This document shows, in pieces, positions 42,377-51,287 of a DNA stretch of 64,000 nt (its first letter is position 1; every line of letters begins with the position of its first letter). The position numbers and the translations under genes were made by a program. The stretch is from Nitrospirota bacterium (GTDB lineage Bacteria > UBA2233), in the NCBI GenBank assembly GCA_011620345.1, contig WOZJ01000066.1, positions 1-64,000 on the forward strand, in the 5' to 3' direction. Below the pieces are notes generated by a model, which was given only the letters and a program-made list of their open reading frames with translations, did no database searches and was not told the DNA's origin.

Positions 42377-43340
42377 GCCTTCTGGCGCCGCCCCGTTGAG
42401 GGCGGGGGTCGTCGGGCTCGGCTACCTAGGAAGCTTCCACGCCAAGAAGTACGTCCAGCTTGGCATGGAAGGTCTTGTGGATTTAAGGTTCCTCGTTGAC
42501 ACGAAGAAAGAAGCCTTCGACTCCAAGGGATGGCCCGGATCCGTCCGCTTTTCGGATAGGCTCGAGGACATGATCGGGCAAGTAGACGTTGCAAGCGTTG
42601 CGACGCCGACACTGGCGCATTTCGAGGTCGCGAAAACGTTGCTCGAGCACGGAATCCACGTGCTTATCGAAAAACCCGTTACCAAAAGCATCGAGGAGGC
42701 CTTAGAGCTCGAGCGCCTGGCCAAGGCCAAGGGCCTTGTCGTCGCAATAGGGCATATCGAGCGGTTCAACGGGGCCATCGTCGCCGTTCGAGATAGGGTG
42801 TCCGGCCCTAGGTTTATCGAGTCCTTAAGGCTTTCGCCCTTCCAGGTGCGCGGGACGGACGTAGACGTGTTGATGGACCTGATGATCCATGACCTCGATT
42901 TGTTGGGGCTGTTCGTTCAAGAGCCTTTGGAAAGCCTGGAAGCGATAGGCGTGCCCGTCCTTAGCCAAAATATCGACATCGCCAACGTTCGGCTTCGGTT
43001 TGGCTCGGGGCTTATCACCCAGTTAACGGCAAGCCGTGTTTCTCGAGAGCGTCACCGAAAAATGCGCATCTTCACCCCGGACGGGTATTATTCGATCGAT
43101 TTCTTGAACCAGAGCGTCGAGATCATCGAGCGCGGGAGGCTCGAGACGACGCACGAAATACGGGCGGAACAGCTCTTGTTTCCCAAAACGGACGCGCTTT
43201 TGGCGGAAATCGAAGATTTTCTGCTGGCGGTTCTTCAAAAAAGCCCCCCAAGGGCGACGATCGAGGACGCTACCCGGACGCTCAAGCTGGTGCAAGCAAT
43301 CCAATCCTACCTCGAAAACCATCCTACCTTTCCCGTATGA
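42366..43340 (+). CDS. gnnA: Gfo/Idh/MocA oxidoreductase, probable GnnA
   Basis: A 324-residue NAD-dependent sugar oxidoreductase. The Rossmann motif GVVGLGYLGSFHAKKY is at the N-terminus and the family lysine is in VLIEKPVTKS. In organisms with 2,3-diamino lipid A, GnnA oxidises the 3-OH of UDP-GlcNAc so that GnnB can transaminate it. The same order, lpxA, gnnA, gnnB, lpxB, is known from Acidithiobacillus ferrooxidans. Here only lpxI is inserted. It overlaps gnnB by four bases. The assignment rests on family plus context. Confidence 0.8.
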   Translation: MEVRPSGAAPLRAGVVGLGYLGSFHAKKYVQLGMEGLVDLRFLVDTKKEAFDSKGWPGSVRFSDRLEDMIGQVDVASVATPTLAHFEVAKTLLEHGIHVLIEKPVTKSIEEALELERLAKAKGLVVAIGHIERFNGAIVAVRDRVSGPRFIESLRLSPFQVRGTDVDVLMDLMIHDLDLLGLFVQEPLESLEAIGVPVLSQNIDIANVRLRFGSGLITQLTASRVSRERHRKMRIFTPDGYYSIDFLNQSVEIIERGRLETTHEIRAEQLLFPKTDALLAEIEDFLLAVLQKSPPRATIEDATRTLKLVQAIQSYLENHPTFPV

Positions 43341-44446
43341 ACGCACAGAAGACGCTTACATTGTTCGACGTCCAGGGCTCCTGGCGTCCGCTCGTCAACA
43401 AGGCAAAAGCCCGTATCGAAACGATCCTGCAAGAGGGCCGGTTTGTGCTCGGCCCATTTACCCAAGAGCTCGAGGAGGGGTTTGCTCGCTCGCTGGACGT
43501 AGGTCATGCAAGCGCCGTCAGCTCCGGAACCAGCGGGCTGTACTTAGCGCTCAAGGCGCTCGATATCGGCCCAGGAGACGAGGTCATCACAACCCCCATG
43601 AGCTTCATCGCGACCGTCCACGCGATCCTTTTGGCCGGTGCCAGGCCCGTGCTGGCCGACATTGACCCGAAGCACTTCGGCCTTAGCCCCGAGACCATCG
43701 CCCCAAAGATCACTCAAAGAACCCGAGCGGTCATCTTGGTTCACCTGTTCGGCAATCCCGCTCCGGCCGAGGAAATTGTGGAGCTTCTTGCCCCAAAAGG
43801 AATCGCACTCATCGAGGACGCCTGCCAAGCCTTCGGGGCCAAGCGAAACGGTAAAAGCCTCGGTTCGATCGGGACGCTGGGCGTGTTCAGCTTCTACCCG
43901 ACGAAGAACTTGGGAGGGGCCGGAGACGGGGGGATGGTTGTAACTTCCGACGAGATTCTTCATTCGCGCATCCGAAGCTTGAAGCTGCACGGGGAGGCGG
44001 CCGAGAGGAGCTTTGGGGCGTTGGGAATCAACGGAAGAATGGACGAAATTCAGGCCGCGCTCATCCTTCTTCGCTTGGAAGAGTTCGAAAGCGAAGCAAA
44101 AAAAAGGGTAACGCTAGGAAGGTTATACCGAGAAATGCTCGAAGGTCTCGTTGGCTTGCAAACGCCGATAGAAGGGGCCGAGCCGCTCTGGCACCTTTTT
44201 AGCGTGCGGCTCCAAGAAAGAGAGCGCATTCGGGATGCGCTTGCCCTCCGGGGCATCCAAACGGGCGTGTACTACCCCTTGCCTTTCCACAAGGTTCCGC
44301 ACTTGATGCCCTATTTTCCGGATGAGAGGCTTGAGACGGCAGAGGCGCTCGCAAGTTCCGTCCTCCAAATTCCCCTTCATCCGGGGATGGAGGAGGCCGA
44401 TGCCGTATTTGCAGCGAGCGCGCTCCTGGCTACGCTTCGTTCATGA
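43337..44446 (+). CDS. gnnB: DegT/DnrJ/EryC1 aminotransferase, probable GnnB
   Basis: A 369-residue PLP-dependent sugar aminotransferase. It shows SSGTSGLYLALKALDIGPGD, VILVHLFGNP, LIEDACQAFGA (the PLP-contacting Asp) and the Schiff-base lysine in SFYPTKNLGG near residue 190. GnnB uses glutamate to convert the 3-keto sugar from GnnA to UDP-GlcNAc3N, the precursor of 2,3-diamino lipid A. It lies between gnnA and lpxB, overlapping each by four bases. A role in a different amino sugar is possible but unlikely given the neighbours. Confidence 0.82.
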   Translation: MNAQKTLTLFDVQGSWRPLVNKAKARIETILQEGRFVLGPFTQELEEGFARSLDVGHASAVSSGTSGLYLALKALDIGPGDEVITTPMSFIATVHAILLAGARPVLADIDPKHFGLSPETIAPKITQRTRAVILVHLFGNPAPAEEIVELLAPKGIALIEDACQAFGAKRNGKSLGSIGTLGVFSFYPTKNLGGAGDGGMVVTSDEILHSRIRSLKLHGEAAERSFGALGINGRMDEIQAALILLRLEEFESEAKKRVTLGRLYREMLEGLVGLQTPIEGAEPLWHLFSVRLQERERIRDALALRGIQTGVYYPLPFHKVPHLMPYFPDERLETAEALASSVLQIPLHPGMEEADAVFAASALLATLRS

Positions 44447-45570
44447 GCGCCGTTCTCGTTTGCGCCGGAGAGCCATCCTCCGACGCCCACGCCGCGGGAG
44501 TGATCGAACGAGTGCTTGCCAAAAGGCCCGGGCTGAACGTCGTGGGCGTCGGAGGGCGGGGGCTTAAGGCGGTTTGTGATGGCCCGATTTTGGATAACGC
44601 CCCGCTCGCCCATACCGGGCTGACCGAGGTGATCGTGCACCTTCCGGACGCCATTCGGCTTCTAAGGGGGGTTAAAAAGCTTGCTTTGGCCTACAAGCCA
44701 AGCTTTGCCCTGCTCGTGGACACACCGGACTTTAACATGCGATTGCTAAAGCCCCTTAAGCGCATTGGCGTTCCAATCGTCTACTTCATCGCTCCTCAAG
44801 CCTGGGCATGGCGAAAGGGGCGTGCAAGGACGCTAGCAAAGACGATTGATCGGTTGTTCGTCATTTTCCCCTTCGAAGAAGATTTTTTTTCACAATTAGG
44901 GGTCGAAACGCGCTACGTCGGCCACCCTGCGCCCTTAAGGCTCGAAGGCCTCCCAAGAAAAGAAGAAATCCTAGCTCGGTTGGGGTTAAACGGCGATACG
45001 CCGGTCGTGGCGCTCCTTCCTGGTTCGCGGTATAATGAGCTAAGAAAGCACTGGCCATTGTTCGCAGAGTCATTCCAGGCGCTAAAGCGCGCTTTTCCGA
45101 AGATTCAAGGGGTTTTGGCGCTTGCTCCGGGTATCGAGCGCTCCAGGCTCGAGGCCATAAGGCCGGTACCTTACGGGGTTGTGACGAGCAAGGCCGGGTC
45201 GGGAGAGGTTCTGAAGGCGGCGACGCTTGCCTTGATGAGCTCGGGTACGGTTACGCTCGAAGCCGGACTTCTTGAGTTGCCCGGTGTGATCGTGTACCGC
45301 ATGTCTGGCCTGACATACCGGATTGCCAGATCGCTCGTTTCAACGGAGCATATCGGTATGGCCAACATTCTTTTGGGAGAACGGGTGTTGCCCGAACTTA
45401 TCCAGCACGAGGCGAGCCCGAATCGTGTCGTGGGGGAGCTTGCAAAATTTCTAGGGGATGCCGAGCGTATGGCGCAAACGAAGGCAAAGCTCTCACGGCT
45501 TAAGGACATCTTAGGCGTCAAGGACGCCTACGGCCACGTGGCCCAAAACCTTCTCGAGGCCTACCTATGA
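44443..45570 (+). CDS. lpxB: Lipid-A-disaccharide synthase
   Basis: A 375-residue GT19 glycosyltransferase that joins UDP-2,3-diacyl-sugar to the 1-phosphate from LpxI. Signatures are GEPSSDAHAAGVIE near residue 7, DTPDFNMRLLK, FIAPQAWAWRKGRA near residue 112 and LLPGSRYNELRKHWPLFAES near residue 190. Length is normal. It is coupled to gnnB and msbA by four-base overlaps. Confidence 0.95.
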   Translation: MSAVLVCAGEPSSDAHAAGVIERVLAKRPGLNVVGVGGRGLKAVCDGPILDNAPLAHTGLTEVIVHLPDAIRLLRGVKKLALAYKPSFALLVDTPDFNMRLLKPLKRIGVPIVYFIAPQAWAWRKGRARTLAKTIDRLFVIFPFEEDFFSQLGVETRYVGHPAPLRLEGLPRKEEILARLGLNGDTPVVALLPGSRYNELRKHWPLFAESFQALKRAFPKIQGVLALAPGIERSRLEAIRPVPYGVVTSKAGSGEVLKAATLALMSSGTVTLEAGLLELPGVIVYRMSGLTYRIARSLVSTEHIGMANILLGERVLPELIQHEASPNRVVGELAKFLGDAERMAQTKAKLSRLKDILGVKDAYGHVAQNLLEAYL

Positions 45571-47315
45571 GCCCATCGAGCACGAAGCAGGATTTTTTCA
45601 AACTGCTGAACTATGTCAAGCCCTATAAGCTCAGGCTTCTAGGGGCGCTCCTTTGCATGGTTGTCGTCGGGGGGCTAACATCGGCGTCTGCTTTCATCGT
45701 TAAACCCACGTTCGACAACATCTTCTTGAACCGGGATGCATTCATGCTGAAGCTTATCCCGCTGTTGATCGTCGGAATTTTCGCATTTAAGGGGGTCTTC
45801 TTCTACTTCAACCAGTACCTGACTGGCTACGTCGGCCACAAGATCATGATGGACATAAGGAGCGACCTGATCACCAAGCTCCTTAGCCTCTCGGCATCGT
45901 TTTTCCAGCGTGACCAGTCGGGCGTTATGATCTCCCGGGTGACCAACGACGTCAATTTGCTCAAAGATACCGTATCCGTCGTGCTTACCAGGATCGTCAA
46001 GGACAGCTTTACCGTGGTGGGGCTGCTTTTTGTAGCGCTCTACAGGGATCCAATGCTTTCGCTTATCTCGTTTACCGTGTTCCCGGCGTTTGTGTTTCCG
46101 ATCGTCCAGTTTGGCAGGCGATTGAAGAGGGTGTCCCACCAAAGCCAGTATACGATCGGAGAAATCACCTCCTTTTTGCAAGAAATGCTCCTTAGCTACC
46201 CCGTCATTGCGGCATTCAGGCTTGAAGAGGTACAAAAGGCGAGGTTCAAGCAGAAAAATGAGCGCCTCTTCAAGCTGGCCCTCAAGCAAATCCGGATCTC
46301 TGGCATCTCCACGCCGATCGTGGAGGTCGTAGCGGCCACGGGAATCGCCTTTACTGTCGCCTACGGCGGCTATGTAGTCTTCAAGGGGGAGAGCACGCCG
46401 GGCAACTTCTTCTCGTTCATTGCGGCCGTTGCGATGATGTACGACCCCTTCAAGAAGCTCTCGGACGTGAACAACGTCATCCAGCAAGGCCTTGCGGCGG
46501 CAAACCGCATCTTTTCCGTTCTTGACGAGAAGCCAGACATCCAAGACGCCCCAGGCGCGGCGGCGCTCGAAACCTTTCAGGACGGGATCGAGCTCGAGAA
46601 CGTATGGTTCTCTTACCAAGGGCCTGAGGGGCCGTTTGCCCTTCGGGGGGTCAGCCTGGCAATCCCGAAAGGGGCGGTTACGGCGATCGTAGGCGAGTCC
46701 GGAGCCGGCAAGTCCAGCCTAATAAGCCTTCTTCTCAGGTTTTGGGACCCTACCAAGGGCCGTATTCTTCTTGACGGGCATGATTTGCGAAGCATTACGC
46801 TCGCCTCGCTCCGCGACAAGTTTGCCATCGTTACGCAGCATACAATGCTGTTCGACGACACGATAATCAACAACATCCGCTACGGGAGACTAGGTGCATC
46901 GGACGAGGAGATTGAGCGGGCGGCCAAGGCGGCCTTTGCGCACGAGTTTATCCAGAAGCTCCCTGGAGGCTACCAAACGAATTTGGGCGAGCTAGGCATG
47001 AAGCTCTCGGGCGGCCAGCGACAAAGGATCGCGATTGCAAGGGCCCTCCTCAAAGACGCCCCCATCCTCATCCTGGACGAGGCGATGTCCTCGCTCGACG
47101 CGGAATCCGAGCACTCCATTCAGCTTGCGATGAAGAACCTGATGGCCGGCCGGACGACCATCGTCATTGCCCACAGGCTCTCGACTGTAAAGAATGCCAA
47201 AGCGATCGTGGTAATGGAGCAGGGCCGGATTATCGAGATGGGCAACCATGAATCGCTCCTTGCAAAGGAGGAGCGTTACGCCAGGCTCTTCAAGCTCCAA
47301 CTTCTTGGCACCTGA
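45567..47315 (+). CDS. msbA: Lipid A flippase, ABC exporter MsbA
   Basis: A 582-residue half-transporter with six membrane helices (about residues 20-310) and a nucleotide-binding domain. It has Walker A VGESGAGKSS near residue 378, the signature KLSGGQRQRIAIARALL near 482 and Walker B ILILDEAMSSLD near 503. It moves lipid A-core across the inner membrane. Position between lpxB and waaA supports MsbA over other exporters of the same family. Confidence 0.93.
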   Translation: MSPSSTKQDFFKLLNYVKPYKLRLLGALLCMVVVGGLTSASAFIVKPTFDNIFLNRDAFMLKLIPLLIVGIFAFKGVFFYFNQYLTGYVGHKIMMDIRSDLITKLLSLSASFFQRDQSGVMISRVTNDVNLLKDTVSVVLTRIVKDSFTVVGLLFVALYRDPMLSLISFTVFPAFVFPIVQFGRRLKRVSHQSQYTIGEITSFLQEMLLSYPVIAAFRLEEVQKARFKQKNERLFKLALKQIRISGISTPIVEVVAATGIAFTVAYGGYVVFKGESTPGNFFSFIAAVAMMYDPFKKLSDVNNVIQQGLAAANRIFSVLDEKPDIQDAPGAAALETFQDGIELENVWFSYQGPEGPFALRGVSLAIPKGAVTAIVGESGAGKSSLISLLLRFWDPTKGRILLDGHDLRSITLASLRDKFAIVTQHTMLFDDTIINNIRYGRLGASDEEIERAAKAAFAHEFIQKLPGGYQTNLGELGMKLSGGQRQRIAIARALLKDAPILILDEAMSSLDAESEHSIQLAMKNLMAGRTTIVIAHRLSTVKNAKAIVVMEQGRIIEMGNHESLLAKEERYARLFKLQLLGT

Positions 47316-47334
47316 CCGAAGGGGACAAAGTTCC

Positions 47335-48705
47335 TTGCAGCGCGTATTCGAGTGGGCCTGGCTTTCGCTCTACACGCTCTTCGGCTTGATGTTCTACGCG
47401 ATGTACGCTCCTTGGCTTCTTTTGAGGCATACCGTGGTGGGTCATGCGAAGGCCCAGATGTCCAACGGGTTTTTGTTTAGGCTAGGCCTGGTTCCAGGCG
47501 CTATCGGGAAGGTTGAATCGCCCGTTTGGTTCCATGCCGTTTCCGTCGGCGAAATGTTGACGATTGTCCCGCTAATCAAGGCTTTTCGATCTAGGCATCC
47601 AGGCATCCCTGCCCTCGTGACCACCGTGACCGAGGCCGGACAAAGGGCCGCAATCCAGGCGCTTGAGGGTACGGGTTGCATCGTGGCCTACTTCCCGTTG
47701 GACGTGCTGCCCGTTGTTTCCCGTGTCCTTTCCAGGGTCAACCCGAGGCTTTTTGTGTTTAGTGAAAACGAGATCTGGCCGGCGTTTCTGTTCGTGCTCG
47801 AGAAAAGGGGCGTTCCGGCCGTTATGGTCAACGGCCGGGTATCCGAGAGGTCCCTTAGGCGGTTTTCAAGGGTTCCTTTGTTTCGGCATGCGTTCAAGAG
47901 GGTAAGCGTGTTCTCTCTCCAGTCGAGGAAAGATTACGACAGGCTCGTCGGTTTTGGCATTGACCCTTCGAGGCTGCGGTTCTTCGGAAATCTAAAAGTG
48001 GACAGGGCGCTTCTTGCGGCCGCCCAGCTTCTTACACCTCCAGAGGTCTTTTCGTTGAAAGCGTGGAAGGCCAAGAAGGGGGGACTCTGGATCGTCGGCG
48101 GTTCGACCCACAAAGGGGAAGAAGAGGCCCTTCTGCGCGCCCTTGGGGTGCTTTTGGACGCCGGAGTCCAAGCCACGCTTCTCTTGGCGCCAAGGCACTT
48201 AGAGCGGCTCGCTTCGATAGAGTCTCTTTTGAAAGAAAAGCGTGCAAGATACACCCGTTTAGGCACGATTGGAGATACAGAACGTTTCGACAAGGATGTT
48301 GTGCTCATCGACAGGATGGGTACGTTATTTTCTGTGTACAGCTTGGCGGACGTCGCCTTCGTTGGTGGCTCGCTCGTTCCAAAAGGCGGGCATAACATCC
48401 TGGAGCCTCTGATGCTTGGCGTTCCGGTGCTGTTTGGAGAGCACACGGAGAACATCGGCGAGCTCGCCCAGGGTGTCTTAGAGCTTGGCCTCGGCAAGAG
48501 GCTCAAGGATACATCGGCGCTCGAAGAAGAGCTTTTGTCTTTGGCAAGACGGCCGGAATCGCTCAAGGAGGCGGCCAGCCGATGCAGGGCGTTCATCTTG
48601 GAGCACAAAGGGGCGCTGGAAGCAACGGCCGAGCTCCTTTTTGAGCTTGTACATGAGGCCGGTGGAGTGCGCATCAAGCCCGGGTCTTCTTTGGATGTTC
48701 GCTAG
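47335..48705 (+). CDS. waaA: 3-deoxy-D-manno-octulosonic acid transferase
   Basis: A 456-residue GT30 enzyme that adds Kdo to lipid IVA. An N-terminal membrane anchor (LYTLFGLMFYAMYAPWLLL) precedes the catalytic domain with WFHAVSVGEMLT, FSENEIWPAF near residue 142 and GNLKVDRAL near 220. GGHNILEPLMLGVPVLFG is near the C-terminus. The number of Kdo residues added is not readable. The TTG at 47335, ten bases after AAGGGG, is preferred. An ATG at 47248 would overlap msbA by 68 bases and add a hydrophilic tail before the anchor. Confidence 0.92.
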   Translation: MQRVFEWAWLSLYTLFGLMFYAMYAPWLLLRHTVVGHAKAQMSNGFLFRLGLVPGAIGKVESPVWFHAVSVGEMLTIVPLIKAFRSRHPGIPALVTTVTEAGQRAAIQALEGTGCIVAYFPLDVLPVVSRVLSRVNPRLFVFSENEIWPAFLFVLEKRGVPAVMVNGRVSERSLRRFSRVPLFRHAFKRVSVFSLQSRKDYDRLVGFGIDPSRLRFFGNLKVDRALLAAAQLLTPPEVFSLKAWKAKKGGLWIVGGSTHKGEEEALLRALGVLLDAGVQATLLLAPRHLERLASIESLLKEKRARYTRLGTIGDTERFDKDVVLIDRMGTLFSVYSLADVAFVGGSLVPKGGHNILEPLMLGVPVLFGEHTENIGELAQGVLELGLGKRLKDTSALEEELLSLARRPESLKEAASRCRAFILEHKGALEATAELLFELVHEAGGVRIKPGSSLDVR

Positions 48706-49726
48706 GCCTCTTTTTGGAATGCTGGGGCTCGGGCTGGAAAAGGCGTATTTTAGCGCGGGGATTTTAAGGCGCGCGTTCATCCACACAAAGCGCGTGGACG
48801 CATGCGTCCTTAGCGTGGGCAATCTCGTGTTCGGAGGCTCGGGCAAGACTCCGCTCGTAGGATTTCTTGCAAGGGCTCTCAAGGAGCGGGGAGAGGCCGT
48901 AGGGGTCGTTCTCAAGGGCTATAAAGGAAAACGGAGCCGAGACCCGCTGATCGTATCGGACGGCAAAAACCTCCTTGCAAGAGTTGCGGAATCGGGGGAT
49001 GAGGCCTTTGCGCTCGCTTTGAGTCTCCCCGGCGTGCCTGTTGTGGTGGGAAAAAACAGGTTTCAAGCCGCGCTTGTCCTGACAGAGCGCTTTTTACCCG
49101 GGTGGGTGCTTTTAGACGACGGCTTCTCTCAACCCTACCTTGCAAAAGACCTCGAGCTTGTCTTGTTGACCGGAGAGGAGTTTGACAGAAGGCTTGCCGG
49201 AATAGGAGTTAAGTCTCTCCTTCGGGAGCCGATTGGGGCGCTCAAGCGGGCGAATGCGTTGATCGTGCCGGAGTGCCTTCCCCCCAAAGGACAGGAGGCG
49301 ATCGAAGCTTTTGTTGCCAACGAGGGTGTTGCCGCGCCCATTCTTCGACTCGTTCGCTCCCCTAGGGCGCTTTTGGACCTAGTCACGGGAAAGGAGCTGC
49401 CCTTGGATGTCGTTGAGGGCAAAAAAATTGTCGGGCTGGCGGGGATCGCAAGGCCAGAGCGATTTTTTCGCCTCCTAGATGGGTTATACGGTCCTATCGC
49501 TGGACGGTTGGCCTTCGAAGACCACGCACCGTATACTGCAAATAGGGTTCGGGGTCTGATGGAAGCCGTCAAAGGGGCGAGCGTGGTTTGTACGTTCAAA
49601 GATTACGTAAAGCTCGTGGCGTTCCGTGCCTCTTTTTCGGAAAAGGACGTGCTCGCCTTGATGGAAGACGTTCGGCTTGAGCCTAGAGAAACGCTCGAGC
49701 GGCTGCTCTTTGGGGGGGGTGAGTGA
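48695..49726 (+). CDS. lpxK: Tetraacyldisaccharide 4'-kinase
   Basis: A 343-residue P-loop kinase that phosphorylates the 4' position of the lipid A disaccharide. It has VGNLVFGGSGKTPLVGFLA near residue 41 and VLKGYKGKRSRD near residue 75, where the usual motif is RGYGGK. The motif usually written DDGFQH appears as LLDDGFSQPYLAKDLELVLL, a notable divergence. The start ATG 48695 gives the usual N-terminal helix; an alternative ATG is at 48653. It overlaps waaA by 11 bases and gmhB by four. Confidence 0.87.
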   Translation: MFARPLFGMLGLGLEKAYFSAGILRRAFIHTKRVDACVLSVGNLVFGGSGKTPLVGFLARALKERGEAVGVVLKGYKGKRSRDPLIVSDGKNLLARVAESGDEAFALALSLPGVPVVVGKNRFQAALVLTERFLPGWVLLDDGFSQPYLAKDLELVLLTGEEFDRRLAGIGVKSLLREPIGALKRANALIVPECLPPKGQEAIEAFVANEGVAAPILRLVRSPRALLDLVTGKELPLDVVEGKKIVGLAGIARPERFFRLLDGLYGPIAGRLAFEDHAPYTANRVRGLMEAVKGASVVCTFKDYVKLVAFRASFSEKDVLALMEDVRLEPRETLERLLFGGGE

Positions 49727-50283
49727 ATCATCCCGCGGTGTTCCTGGATCGTGACGGGACGCTGTCCGAAGAGATTGGCTACATGACAGACCCAAGCAAG
49801 CTTGTGCTTATCCAAGGTGCGGCAGAGGCGCTTAAGCGACTGGCCGATGCAGGGTTTAGGCTGGTCGTCGTAACGAACCAGTCTGGGGTATCGAGGGGCT
49901 ACTTTGGGCTAAAGGATCTCCTTTTGGCCAACGAGCGCCTTGAGAGGCTTTTTTTTGAGCATGGCGTCGCGCTCGATGGGATCTATGCCTGTCCGCATGT
50001 CCCTGCGTTTGGTTGTTCGTGCAGAAAGCCCATGCCCGCGCTCTTGATAGAGGCGGCCATAGAGCACGGGCTCGATCTTCGAAGGAGTTTTGTCGTGGGC
50101 GATAAGCTTACCGACGTAGAGCTTGGAAAGCGCCTTGCGATCCCCTCCGTTCTTCTTTTGACAGGGTTTGGAAGGGCTGAGCTCGTCAAAATGCAAACGG
50201 ACGGCCCGATACGCTTCAAGCCAGACCTGGTGGCGGCCGATATCCTCGAGGCAAGCAAGTGGATCTTGAGCCGAGGCATTTAG
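49723..50283 (+). CDS. gmhB: D-glycero-D-manno-heptose 1,7-bisphosphate phosphatase
   Basis: A 186-residue HAD-superfamily phosphatase. The nucleophile motif is VFLDRDGTLSEE at the N-terminus, followed by VVTNQSGVSRGYF. The zinc loop CPHVPAFGCSCRKP near residue 87 and the acidic motif VVGDKLTDVELG are typical of GmhB and its relatives. It removes the 7-phosphate in ADP-heptose synthesis. The GTG start overlaps lpxK. It is followed by two further heptose genes. Confidence 0.93.
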   Translation: MNHPAVFLDRDGTLSEEIGYMTDPSKLVLIQGAAEALKRLADAGFRLVVVTNQSGVSRGYFGLKDLLLANERLERLFFEHGVALDGIYACPHVPAFGCSCRKPMPALLIEAAIEHGLDLRRSFVVGDKLTDVELGKRLAIPSVLLLTGFGRAELVKMQTDGPIRFKPDLVAADILEASKWILSRGI

Positions 50284-51287
50284 AAGAGTGCCTTTTAGCC
50301 GTTCGCCGGTTTAGCTCACTCAGGTTAGCCGTCGTGGGCGACCTGGTGGTGGACGAGCACGTCTACGGCCAGACCTCTAGGGTCTCCAGGGAGGCGCCCG
50401 TTTTGATCCTGAAGGAAACGAAGCGTTTGCTTGCCGCAGGCGGAGCAGGCAACGCCTTCCTCAACGCCAAGGAGCTAGGGGCGTCGGCAAAGCTGTTTGG
50501 GGCGGTAGGGGCCGATTGGGAGGCTAAAGCGCTCGTTGAGTCGTTTGCGGGGAAGGGGTTTGAAGTGGACGGGATCGTCTCTTGCCAGTCCTACCTTACC
50601 CCTCGCCTTACGAGAATCTGGGCAGGGTCACACCATACGAGCCATCAGCAGGTCATCCGTCTGGATCGGGAAGGACAGGAGCATATCGATCGTGCCGCAT
50701 TCGATGCGCTTCTAGAGGCCCTTTGCAAGGATTTTGAGAAGGGCTTCGATGGCGTTCTTCTCTCGGATTACGCAAGGGGCTCGATCCCAAAGGCTTGGAG
50801 GGGGGACCTTATTTCTTTGTTGATAAAAGCCAAGGTCCCAGTGTTCGTCGATGCCAGAAAGGCGTTTACGGAATACAAAGGGGCATCCTATTTCTTACCT
50901 TCCGAGTCGGAAGTCGAGGAGTGCTTAGGGGTCAGGCTAAACAGCGACCCTGCCGCCATCGAGCAGGCGGGGTTTACGCTGCTCCGAGCGCTAGGCAAAA
51001 AGACCAAGGCGCTCGTCATGACGCTTGGGTCGATGGGAATGGCCGTCTTCGAGCCCGGAAACAAAGCGGTTTTCCTAAAGGCCGTCGGGGCGACAGAGGT
51101 GACCGACGTGACTGGGGCCGGCGATACGGTGACGGCCGTGTTTTCCCTGGCGTGCTTGGCGGGGTTAGCCCCCGTGAAGGCCGCCATTCTGGCCAATATC
51201 GCGGGCGGGATCGTGGTGATGAAGCGCGGATGCGCCCAAGTTACCCAAGAGGAGCTCGCCCAAGGGATGATCCATGCGTTTGCCTAG
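50259..51287 (+). CDS. PfkB-family kinase related to HldE1 (second, divergent copy)
   Basis: A 342-residue carbohydrate kinase. It resembles the N-terminal domain of HldE: VVGDLVVDEHVYGQTSRVSREAPV, GGAGNAFLNAKELG, VLLSDYARGSIP and the catalytic VTDVTGAGDTVTA. It differs from the closer HldE1 match at 56085 at several conserved points (EHVYG for DRYxxG, SHHTSHQQVIRLD for NQQLxRxD). It lies between gmhB and the cytidylyl/adenylyltransferase gene, which suggests it also acts on heptose 7-phosphate or a related sugar. The GTG start at 50259 overlaps gmhB by 25 bases. Confidence 0.82.
   Translation: MDLEPRHLEECLLAVRRFSSLRLAVVGDLVVDEHVYGQTSRVSREAPVLILKETKRLLAAGGAGNAFLNAKELGASAKLFGAVGADWEAKALVESFAGKGFEVDGIVSCQSYLTPRLTRIWAGSHHTSHQQVIRLDREGQEHIDRAAFDALLEALCKDFEKGFDGVLLSDYARGSIPKAWRGDLISLLIKAKVPVFVDARKAFTEYKGASYFLPSESEVEECLGVRLNSDPAAIEQAGFTLLRALGKKTKALVMTLGSMGMAVFEPGNKAVFLKAVGATEVTDVTGAGDTVTAVFSLACLAGLAPVKAAILANIAGGIVVMKRGCAQVTQEELAQGMIHAFA

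Noticed and set aside
45675-46619. Minus-strand open frame of 314 codons inside msbA
   Set aside because: Antisense to a well-supported gene. Composition is highly charged with no motif.
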